Source of the DNA: Domibacillus tundrae
GTDB lineage: Bacteria > Bacillota > Bacilli > Bacillales > Domibacillaceae
NCBI RefSeq assembly: GCF_000970675.1
Contig: NZ_LAJA01000014.1
Location: 186,001 to 250,000 of the forward strand
Length of the DNA: 64,000 bases
Direction: 5' to 3'
Position 1 is the first letter of the stretch. Each line of letters begins with the position of its first letter. The notes under the pieces were generated by a model that did not search any database, had not been told where the DNA came from, and saw nothing but the letters and a program-made list of their open reading frames with translations. A program made the position numbers and the translations under genes. Shown piece after piece: positions 46,216 through 53,828 of the stretch.

Positions 46216-46791
46216 ATGGGACGAAAATGGACAAGCGAAGACATTTCCTTTCTGCAGAAACGCGTGGGTAGCTGCTCCTTATCAGCCATCGCCAAGCAAC
46301 TGAATCGAAGCGAAAATGCTGTTTCGTTGAAATTAAAAAGAATGGGTCTTGGTAATACAAAAAATGCTACGGGCCTCTTGACGGGCAATGAGTTGGCAGA
46401 AGCCTTACACGTGGACAGAAAAACCGTACATAATTGGATTCAGTTTCATGGACTTGAAGCAACATCGCGTATCACGTGTTATGAGCGGAAATTTTGCTTA
46501 ATTGACGTGAATTCTTTTTGGCAATGGGCTGAACAGAACCAAAAGAAGATCGATTTCAGTATCATCGAAAAACATACACTGCCTCCTGAACCAGAGTGGG
46601 TAGATGATGCCCGTAAGACGAATACAGAAAAGACAATAAAGATATATAAACGCTGGACAACAAAAGAAATTGAACTCCTAATAAGGTGGAAAGAAGAAGG
46701 GATAAGTCTTAATGAGATTGCTGAAAAGCTGAGTAGAAGCAGAATCAGTGTTGAGCGTCGTTATGCACGATGTAAAATAATTCTTGAATGA
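46216..46791 (+). CDS. Three-part DNA-binding protein: two Myb/SANT-like domains around a helix-turn-helix
   Basis: A 191-residue protein. Residues 3-45 (WTSEDISFLQKR...LSAIAKQLNRSENAVSLKLKRMGL) and 146-190 (RWTTKEIELLIRWKEEG...LNEIAEKLSRSRISVERRY) are Myb/SANT-like helix-turn-helix repeats with the first-helix tryptophan. Between them, about 57-85, is a MerR-excisionase-like helix (LTGNELAEALHVDRKTVHNWI). Such proteins occur on phages and integrative elements of Bacilli; role unknown. It starts 2 bp after the previous gene. Confidence 0.7.
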   Translation: MGRKWTSEDISFLQKRVGSCSLSAIAKQLNRSENAVSLKLKRMGLGNTKNATGLLTGNELAEALHVDRKTVHNWIQFHGLEATSRITCYERKFCLIDVNSFWQWAEQNQKKIDFSIIEKHTLPPEPEWVDDARKTNTEKTIKIYKRWTTKEIELLIRWKEEGISLNEIAEKLSRSRISVERRYARCKIILE

Positions 46792-46856
46792 AGTACAGTA
46801 ATCAATCAATTAATAGCCATAGAATTTAGAATGTGTGAAAAGAAAATTGAAGAGGA

Positions 46857-46900
46857 AAATGCAGCCTTTTTCGTGTTTTGTGAAGAAGGCTGTTTTCCTC
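46857..46900 (+). terminator. Terminator, copy 2 of a duplicated 3' end
   Basis: CAGCCTTTTTC pairs with GAAGAAGGCTG, then TTTTCC. It is nearly identical to 45546-45590. The following 190 bp up to 47089 are AT-rich with nothing recognisable. Confidence 0.7.
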
Positions 46901-47088
46901 ATAAAACAATTTTGCTAAATGGAAGTAATGTAAGAATCCTCTTTAAATGTTTAAAAAGCTTGAAATTATAGAATATTGCCGAAAAATGTTGATAATTTTT
47001 CGAATATTATTATTAATCAAGTTTGTTGTTTTTTAACTGTTCTATAGTCAATTTGTAACGATTGTAATTTATCTAGGTGGTGATATAA

Positions 47089-47191
47089 ATGAATGATTTG
47101 TTTGTTTTATTTTACGTGAAAACAAATATATATGGAATGGGGATACAAAACGTTGTCTCTATTGAAAAGGTAACATCTCTGAAATGGTGAA
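47089..47191 (+). pseudogene. Short ORF, possible CheW-like N-terminal fragment
   Basis: ATG 47089 follows TAGGTGGTG. The 33 residues (FYVKTNIYGMGIQNVVSIEKV) look like the first strands of a CheW domain, which then ends abruptly where MCP-like sequence begins in another frame. The match is by pattern only. Confidence 0.35.
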
Positions 47192-47462
47192 TGATGCATC
47201 AGGAAAAGTCAATGAGATTGCGGCCGCTAGTGAACAGCAGTCTGCACAATCAGATGAAGTCATGCGGGCGATTGAAAGCATAGCATCTGCGAGTGAACAG
47301 CGATCCGCTCAAACGGGGGAAGTCATGACTGCAATTAAAAGCATTGCAGGGGCAAGCGAAGAAGCAGCAGTTGCAAGTGAAGAAACTGCGGCCACTTCTC
47401 AATCCCTTGCGTACCTCGCAGAAGAGCTGAATCATTCTGTTTCGATCTTTAAAGTTAAATAA
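47169..47462 (+). pseudogene. Methyl-accepting chemotaxis protein, C-terminal fragment
   Basis: From about GNISEMVNDASGKVNEIA the frame carries the end of an MCP signalling helix: EIAAASEQQSAQSDEVMRAI, then a second similar heptad block and the terminal GASEEAAVASEETAATS. It has no membrane part, sensor or highly conserved hairpin tip. A start at 47184 would give 92 residues, too little to function as a receptor. Confidence 0.75.
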
Positions 47463-47509
47463 CTCCGCCACGCCAATAAATATTAATACTGTTTCAAAAG
47501 GGGATCACA

Positions 47510-49180
47510 ATGAAAGAACGTGAAGGTAAGGAATTAAGCCAGACAGAGCGGACGTTGATTGAATATTCATATGGTTTGGATTCATCCATGGACGGGATTG
47601 GCATTACAGATGAAAAAGGGCAATTTGTATTTGCAAATGAAGCTCATGCCTCCATGTATGGATTAACTAAAGAACAGCTGTTGAATAACACCTGGCATAC
47701 TTGCTACGATGAGGAAACGCTGCGAGGAATTTTAAATTCCGCTGTACCCATCGTAAATGAAAAAGGGCATTGGAGAGGCGAGACAATTGGAGTCAGGGTA
47801 GATGGAACGAGGTTTCCGCAGGAGCTGACGCTTTCCAAAGTCGAGGAAACAAATAAAATTGTATGCGTTGTAAGGGATTTAACGGACCTCAAACTCAAGG
47901 AACAACATATCGATTTCCTGGCAAACCACAATGAAGTAACCAATCTTCCTAATAGAAGAAGCCTGGAAAGAAAACTTGACACCATAAAGCATTCAAATAC
48001 AGCTTCAGTTTTATTTATGGACATGGACAGATTAAAGCTGATAAATGACGCATTTGGACATAGAGTGGGTGATACGCTGCTGGAAAGGATAGCTGAAACA
48101 TTAAGGTCATTCGAAAATGAATCCATCTCTGTGTTCCATATAAGTGGCGATGAATTTATTGTGTTGATCACTAACAAAAGCCAAGATGATACTCATACAA
48201 TCGCAGAACAGATTATTGAACAAATAAAGGTTCCTTATATCATTGAAGGAAATGAAGTATTTATTACTACAAGTATAGGCGTAAGCCATTACCCTTCTGA
48301 TAGTACCGAATTGAGTGAACTGATAAATTTCGCGGATATGGCTTTATCCTCTGCAAAACAAGCTGGTAAAAACAATTTCCAAATCTTTAATAAGCACTTA
48401 AAGGAAAAGCAAGATCGTAAAATCAAGCTGGAAACAGAACTGCGGAAAGCCATTGAAAATAATGAGTTTCTTCTTCATTATCAGCCAAAGATGGATTTAG
48501 CCACATTACAACTCAATGGGCTTGAAGCACTCATTCGATGGAGAAACCCTGTGCTTGGAAATGTACCTCCTATGGATTTTATTCCAATTGCTGAAGAAAC
48601 AGGCTTAATAGGTGAAATCGGGAAATGGGTAATCAAAGAAGCTTTAAACCAGATCTCAAAATGGAAAGCAAAAGGCTATCCACTTGTCAAAGTGTCTGTG
48701 AACGTATCTCCACATCAGTTTCGATATACCAAATTAGCTGAGTATATAGAGATGTGCCTGTATGACACCCAGGTGGAACCAAAATATTTTGAAGTTGAAG
48801 TGACAGAAAGCGTTATTGAGGATTTTGAAACAGTCCTTCCTGTTCTCACGCAATTAAAAGAAATGGGTGTTGGCATATCGATAGACGACTTTGGCACGGG
48901 TTATTCCTCTCTGAGTCTTTTAACGAAACTGCCCGTAGACACGCTGAAAATCGATCAGGCATTTATTCGTGGCGGATTGCAGGACTCAAAAGATTTGGCT
49001 CTTGTTAAATCGATAATAGATATAGGTTTTAATTTAAATCTGAACGTCGTTGCTGAAGGAGTTGAAACAGACAAGCATTTAAATCTCCTTAAGACGTTTA
49101 GGTGCCCAGGCGGCCAAGGCTACCTGTTCAATCCACCTTTAACGGCCGAAAAAATTGAAGAAGGATATTTGATTGTATAA
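47510..49180 (+). CDS. PAS-GGDEF-EAL cyclic-di-GMP signalling protein
   Basis: A 556-residue cytosolic protein. A PAS domain (about 20-130, DGIGITDEKGQFVFANEA) is followed by a GGDEF domain with SGDEF in place of GGDEF (about 270) and an EAL domain with the catalytic set EALIRW, SVNVSPHQF, EVTES, IDDFGTGYSS, LKIDQAFI and VAEGVE. The phosphodiesterase looks active; the cyclase may be weak or regulatory. It lies 21 bp before another c-di-GMP gene, probably the same operon. Confidence 0.93.
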   Translation: MKEREGKELSQTERTLIEYSYGLDSSMDGIGITDEKGQFVFANEAHASMYGLTKEQLLNNTWHTCYDEETLRGILNSAVPIVNEKGHWRGETIGVRVDGTRFPQELTLSKVEETNKIVCVVRDLTDLKLKEQHIDFLANHNEVTNLPNRRSLERKLDTIKHSNTASVLFMDMDRLKLINDAFGHRVGDTLLERIAETLRSFENESISVFHISGDEFIVLITNKSQDDTHTIAEQIIEQIKVPYIIEGNEVFITTSIGVSHYPSDSTELSELINFADMALSSAKQAGKNNFQIFNKHLKEKQDRKIKLETELRKAIENNEFLLHYQPKMDLATLQLNGLEALIRWRNPVLGNVPPMDFIPIAEETGLIGEIGKWVIKEALNQISKWKAKGYPLVKVSVNVSPHQFRYTKLAEYIEMCLYDTQVEPKYFEVEVTESVIEDFETVLPVLTQLKEMGVGISIDDFGTGYSSLSLLTKLPVDTLKIDQAFIRGGLQDSKDLALVKSIIDIGFNLNLNVVAEGVETDKHLNLLKTFRCPGGQGYLFNPPLTAEKIEEGYLIV

Positions 49181-49201
49181 ACCCATGATTGGTAAAGAGA
49201 T

Positions 49202-50761
49202 ATGAAAAAGCATATTAGATTAAGTATACAGTTTCTTGTTTTGAGCTTACTGGCTTTTGCGGTAATTGGCACCTTCGTTGGAAGTACCATTTCAAGCATT
49301 ATAGTAAGCAAAAACAACCTAGAAGAGAATTATTTGATAGAGAATCAATATTACGCTCAAAAATTGGCGATTACAACGGATTCTCTTTTTAGAAATATGA
49401 TGAAAAGCTTGACGCTGGAGTCAGAAGAGGAGGAGTATTTAACCGGTGATTCTAACGAATTATATCAGGAAGTAAAGCGAACGCTAGAATCTACTGATTT
49501 TTTTAACTCTGTATATTTTGTTGATCAAACAGGACACATCCGTGCATCAGCACCAGATAGAGAATTAGAAGGTACAGCTGCAAATAGGATCGGTGCAAAA
49601 GAAGCGCTGAAAAAGAAAGTACCTTTAATATCAAAACCATATGTAAGCGTGACAGGAAAACTCATATTGCTTATTTCTGTACCTGTCTTTGATGATAATG
49701 GGTCATATAAGGGATTTATCGGGGGAACGATCTATTTACATGAAGAAAACAGCCTGACGAGAGTTCTTGGCCAGCATCCAAAACATGTAAATGATTCGTA
49801 TGTATTTGTAGTCGATCCTGATGGTCATGTTATCTACCACCCTGATTCTGACTGGATTAATGTGAATGCAGAAGAAAATGAAGTTGTGCAGCAAGTTATG
49901 AAAGGGAATACGGGAAGTCAGGAGGTCATGAGTATACAGGGTATTCCAATGTTAGCTGGTTACGCTTCTTCTGAAAGCAACTGGGGGATTGTATCCCAAA
50001 CGCCTAAAAAATCCGTTATGGAACCGACTATTGAAATGGCAAAGCAGGTTAGCTTAATTGCCCTTCCATTTATGCTTTTTGTTTTTGTACTATCACTTGC
50101 CATGTTAAAAAAAATTGTGAATCCGATAAGAATGCTAGCCATCTACGCAAAACAAATTACATTAGATCCATCGTTGCCAACGCCGCGTATTCCCGATTGG
50201 TATTTTGAGTTAAAGACATTAAAGCGTGCTATTTTAAAAAATGTAGATTTTTATCAGAAAAAACTTACCTATGTTGAGAGTGAATCGAATCTCGATCCAC
50301 TGACTGGTTACTTCAATCGCCGCTCTTTAGAAGAAAAGCTTCGTAATTTAGAAATGTACTCCATTATTTTGTTTGATGCTGACCATTTTAAAACCATAAA
50401 CGATCAATTTGGGCATCAGGTGGGGGATGAAGTGTTAAAACACATTTCCGAATTAGCTAAAAAGGAAACCCGGAAAAACGATCTGTGTTTCCGTATAGGT
50501 GGGGAAGAATTTTTAATTGTTCTTCCAGAAACGGATATAGCATTCGCTCAAAGTATTGCAGAACGCATAAGAAAAACAACTGAGGACACAGTGAATCCTA
50601 CAGGAAAGCCGGTAACGATTTCGGTGGGAGTTGGAAATTCACCAGATACAGCAAGTCATTTTTCAGAACTGTTCAAAATGACTGACCAAGCTTTATACAA
50701 AGCGAAAGAAGAGGGAAGAAACAGAGTAGTCATTGCAAATCATTTAAATAATAATGATTAA
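49202..50761 (+). CDS. Membrane diguanylate cyclase with Cache sensor
   Basis: A 519-residue protein: membrane helix (about 8-32), extracytoplasmic double-Cache-like sensor (about 40-270, SVYFVDQTGHIRAS, YVFVVDPDGHVIYHPD), second helix (about 285-305), HAMP-like linker and GGDEF domain with the active GGEEF. An inhibitory I-site RKND lies five residues before it. It would make c-di-GMP in response to a small external ligand, with product feedback. It follows the PAS-GGDEF-EAL gene, giving both synthesis and breakdown. Confidence 0.93.
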   Translation: MKKHIRLSIQFLVLSLLAFAVIGTFVGSTISSIIVSKNNLEENYLIENQYYAQKLAITTDSLFRNMMKSLTLESEEEEYLTGDSNELYQEVKRTLESTDFFNSVYFVDQTGHIRASAPDRELEGTAANRIGAKEALKKKVPLISKPYVSVTGKLILLISVPVFDDNGSYKGFIGGTIYLHEENSLTRVLGQHPKHVNDSYVFVVDPDGHVIYHPDSDWINVNAEENEVVQQVMKGNTGSQEVMSIQGIPMLAGYASSESNWGIVSQTPKKSVMEPTIEMAKQVSLIALPFMLFVFVLSLAMLKKIVNPIRMLAIYAKQITLDPSLPTPRIPDWYFELKTLKRAILKNVDFYQKKLTYVESESNLDPLTGYFNRRSLEEKLRNLEMYSIILFDADHFKTINDQFGHQVGDEVLKHISELAKKETRKNDLCFRIGGEEFLIVLPETDIAFAQSIAERIRKTTEDTVNPTGKPVTISVGVGNSPDTASHFSELFKMTDQALYKAKEEGRNRVVIANHLNNND

Positions 50762-50765
50762 GAAA

Positions 50766-50789
50766 ACCGTCGAAAGACGGTCTTTTTTT
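50766..50789 (+). terminator. Terminator after the diguanylate cyclase gene
   Basis: ACCGTC and GACGGT close a GAAA tetraloop, followed by a T7 stretch. The next 320 bp up to 51108 are AT-rich without a convincing gene. Confidence 0.9.
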
Positions 50790-51107
50790 ATGCAGCAAAT
50801 GTATATAGATAGCTTTTTCTGTATACAGGAGCAATCAGAGAGCAACAATGCAATTGAATTACATGAACAAAATGAAGAAAAACAACGTATTAATAAAAGA
50901 CAGATTTTATTAGAATTTTTATTTTTTTTAATCATTTTTTAAGCACTGCTACTTAGGAAGGGCGGGGTACATTGAAATCCTCAAACATTTCACATAGCTC
51001 CAACATATTTAGAACACTTTGACTCACATAGAATACTGGAAATTAAATAATAATGAAGGATATTTTTCCTGTACGTCGAAAGTAATGGGTGAAAAGGGAT
51101 CTTTAAT

Positions 51108-52162
51108 TTGAAAAGAATTGCAGTAAGTTTTCTAGTATTGATTTTGTTTTTAACTACGCTATCATTTGGCAACCAAGCTGAAGCTGCTGAGAAATATAAA
51201 GATATTTCCTCGAATCATTGGGCAGCGAAAGAAATTGAGTATTTAAGCAACAAAGGAGTAATTGGTGGCTTTAAAGATGGGACATTTAAACCTAATGCAA
51301 ATGTTACAAAGGCGCAAGCGTCAATAATGATCGTAAGAGCCTTAGGTTTAAATTTAAATAACAGGCCTAATCCAAACTTTGCTGATGTTGGTACAGGAAG
51401 TACTTCGTATAAGTCTATTGCAACAATGATTGACGAAGGGTACTTCTCTAAGACATCAAAGTTTTATCCACGCATTGATTAGGGGGGGAAATGGCAAGAG
51501 TTATTGCACAAGCATTTTCATTAAAAGGCGTGAGTATGTCTGATTTTTATGATGTTTCCTATTCAGATACATATTACAGCTATATAGACACATTGGCACA
51601 TAATGATATTACCGTAGGATTTCCAGATGGTACATTTAAGAAGAATGAGCCATTAACTAGAGCGCAATTTTCAGTGTTTTTAGCAAGAGTAATGCAAGTA
51701 GGCAAAATAACCGAATTTGGTAATCTAAAAGGGACTGTAACATGGCAATATAATCATTATATTGGTACAAAACCGGATGTAAATGCGAAAGTGTTTTTAA
51801 TTCCAACAAACTTCAACTATACAAAATACTTTAAACCGGATTTAGGAGTTTATTCAAGTATCGGTGTTATTCCCGAGCAATCAAATCTTTACTTTGCAAA
51901 AGTAAATGGTTATGGACAATATGAAATTACAAACATTCCAGTGGGTACATACATTGCTGTTATTTCCTCTAAGAACACCACTAGAAATCCAAATGATGAA
52001 TTATATATTAAATCAACACTAGAAGACCTTCTCGGAACAGAGGCTTATAAGGATTTTGAATTATTCAACTTAAAGCTCAACAAGTATGACTGGAAAACTG
52101 TTGAAATTAAAAGCAATCAAACTTTAGACTTCAGTACCGATTTCGGATATACCTATTATTGA
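51108..52162 (+). pseudogene. Secreted SLH-domain protein, frameshifted
   Basis: A signal peptide (cleavage near QAEA-A) is followed by SLH modules: DISSNHWAAKEIEYLSNKGVIGG...TKAQASIMIVRAL, a second ending FYPRID, and after the break a third with NDITVGFPDGTFKKNEPLTRAQFSVFLARV. The C-terminal 130 residues form a beta-rich domain of unknown role. TAG at 51480 stops the first frame at a run of seven G; the second frame resumes in GGEMARVIAQAF, so one base is missing. AAAGGGA fits the TTG start. SLH modules bind secondary wall polymer. Confidence 0.85.
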
Positions 52163-52810
52163 TTAAAACAAACACGTCAATTCGAAGTGTTTTTTCTTTT
52201 GTTCTTCCATTTTAATTCCTTGTGTGTTCACGTCAATGGATTGTATGTAGGAAGAATTATAGGAAAAGAAGGTAAGCTTTGCCCGGTCTCCTTCATATAA
52301 AACACTTAAATCAACAAGCGTTGTTCCTTTAAAAACCTCTGTTTGATTATTTAGGTAGTATGTTTTTGACTGGCCGTTATCAAAACGGATAGAAAGAAAA
52401 GCGCCATTCGGATCGATTCGGTTAATGGTGCCCGTCACCACTTTATCCCGGGTGTCAATGGCGCCGGGTGAAGAAAAAGACTGGCCGCTCATCGTTTTAA
52501 TACGGCGAAGGTTGACCGTCGCTTCAACCAGCATCCCTGTTTTAAAGGCATCAATAGTAACACCGATGGAATTAATGGAGAGAGCAGTTGTTGAATCAAT
52601 AGCCAATGTCGTAATTTTCCCTTGTTCGTTTTGAATCGTCACACGGGTCAGTCGTTTTTCACTTGTTTCATCATCAATTTGTACGTATTCATACACGGCT
52701 TCAACAAATGTTCCTTTGACAACAGAAGCAGCACTGGCTGGCTGGGCGAGCAGGCCATTTACGGCAAGGCAAATCAAGAGACTGTAAAAAGCCCCAAAAA
52801 ATAAACGCAT
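52163..52810 (-). CDS. Secreted hypothetical protein, beta-rich
   Basis: A 215-residue exported protein with a signal peptide (hydrophobic 3-22, cleavage near ASA-A) and regular beta strands with OB-like repeats (VVKGTFVEAVYEYV, RVTIQNEQGKITTLAID, VVTGTINRIDPNGAFLSI). The family was not recognised. AGGAGG, 6 bp upstream, selects ATG 52810. Its last codons (HFELTCLF) run through the hairpin that ends the convergent SLH gene, so the natural C terminus may have been altered. Confidence 0.7.
   Translation of the reverse strand: MRLFFGAFYSLLICLAVNGLLAQPASAASVVKGTFVEAVYEYVQIDDETSEKRLTRVTIQNEQGKITTLAIDSTTALSINSIGVTIDAFKTGMLVEATVNLRRIKTMSGQSFSSPGAIDTRDKVVTGTINRIDPNGAFLSIRFDNGQSKTYYLNNQTEVFKGTTLVDLSVLYEGDRAKLTFFSYNSSYIQSIDVNTQGIKMEEQKKKHFELTCLF
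52168..52199 (+). terminator. Terminator of the SLH gene
   Basis: AACAC pairs with GTGTT around GTCAATTCGAA, followed by T5. It overlaps the 3' end of the convergent gene. Confidence 0.5.
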
Positions 52811-53042
52811 GCAAAATTCCTCCAAAATATTAAATGATAATGACTAAATAAATAGTATATAAGAATTATATCGACTCCTTTTTTTAAAAAATTTTTTAAA
52901 AAATGAAGGTGTCTTAGATTGTTTTTCATAGAAATACAAAATTAATCCAAAAATAATAAATAGTTCTAATGGCTTGGTAAAAAAGTGCTGACATCTATTA
53001 GTTTTTCTTGTAAAATAAAAAGAAATAAGCGGGGGTGCCAAA

Positions 53043-53516
53043 ATGGGCAATGTACAACAAGATCAAAACAGCATTGTAAAAGAAGTATTAAACTGTGCGG
53101 TAGATGCGATGAAAGCCATCATCCCGGCAGAGCTGACGGTCGGAAAACCAGCCGTGTTAAATGGTTCATTTGACCACCATGCAATTGGCGTGTTTATCGG
53201 GATTACCGGCGATTTGCCGGGCCGTATTATTTTAGATGGACCGGAAGATGCCTTTGCGAGCCTTGGCACAAAAATGTTCGGGATGCCAGTTGAAGGAGAA
53301 ATGGTGGAATCATTTGCGGGAGAAGTTGTTAATATGATTGCCGGGAATATGAGTGTCGCGTTGTCTTCGAAAGGCATTAACATTGACATTACGCCGCCGA
53401 CTATTATTGTCGGCGACTCGAAAATTTCAGGATTCAAACAGGCGATTGAACTGCCACTTTCATTTGAGGGGGCGGGAGACTATCGGCTTGTACTGAACAT
53501 TGAAAAAGGTGCTTAA
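53043..53516 (+). CDS. cheX: CheX-like chemotaxis phosphatase
   Basis: A 157-residue protein of the CheX/CheC family, phosphatases acting on CheY-P. The catalytic E-x2-N pattern is visible in SFAGEVVNMIAGN (about residue 101). GGGGGTG precedes ATG 53043. No flagellar gene is nearby; together with the MCP and CheW fragments and c-di-GMP genes it may be the intact rest of a motility-signalling set. Confidence 0.85.
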   Translation: MGNVQQDQNSIVKEVLNCAVDAMKAIIPAELTVGKPAVLNGSFDHHAIGVFIGITGDLPGRIILDGPEDAFASLGTKMFGMPVEGEMVESFAGEVVNMIAGNMSVALSSKGINIDITPPTIIVGDSKISGFKQAIELPLSFEGAGDYRLVLNIEKGA

Positions 53517-53531
53517 AAAAGCACCTTTTTT
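53503..53531 (+). terminator. Terminator of cheX
   Basis: AAAGGTGC pairs with GCACCTTT across TTAAAAAA, then T. The stop codon lies inside the loop. Confidence 0.9.
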
Positions 53532-53610
53532 TGTTGTTTTCTTTTGTAAAAGGTGGTACGATACAGTTGAGGATGAAAATTATTATCAATTACGAAAGAA
53601 GGCGTTTCGC

Positions 53611-53718
53611 ATGGTTTGGTTGTTTGTTACTGCAACAGTGGTCACGTATGGCGGCGTCATGAAATATGTGCTGGATCATACAGCAAAAGGAAATAAAGCG
53701 CTTATCTTGAAGAAATAA
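53611..53718 (+). CDS. Small 35-residue single-TM protein
   Basis: ATG 53611 follows AAGAAGG. The peptide has one membrane helix (MVWLFVTATVVTYGGVMKYVL) and a basic tail. No family recognised. It has its own terminator just downstream, which supports a separate expressed unit in front of dynA. Confidence 0.55.
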   Translation: MVWLFVTATVVTYGGVMKYVLDHTAKGNKALILKK

Positions 53719-53723
53719 TGTCC

Positions 53724-53772
53724 AAAGGATACAGAGAACCGGAATTTTTCCGAGCCACTGTATCCTTTTTTA
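53724..53772 (+). terminator. Terminator upstream of dynA
   Basis: AAAGGATACAG (53724-53734) pairs with CTGTATCCTTT (53758-53768), with an inner CGGAA/TTCCG stem and a T run. Confidence 0.9.
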
Positions 53773-53828
53773 TTGTCCCGAAATCGTATACAATAAAAAA
53801 AAGCTTTGCATCAAAGGGGATGACATGT

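Noticed and set aside
50754-50942. A 62-codon frame after the diguanylate cyclase gene
   Set aside because: It begins inside the terminator hairpin and lacks a ribosome site.
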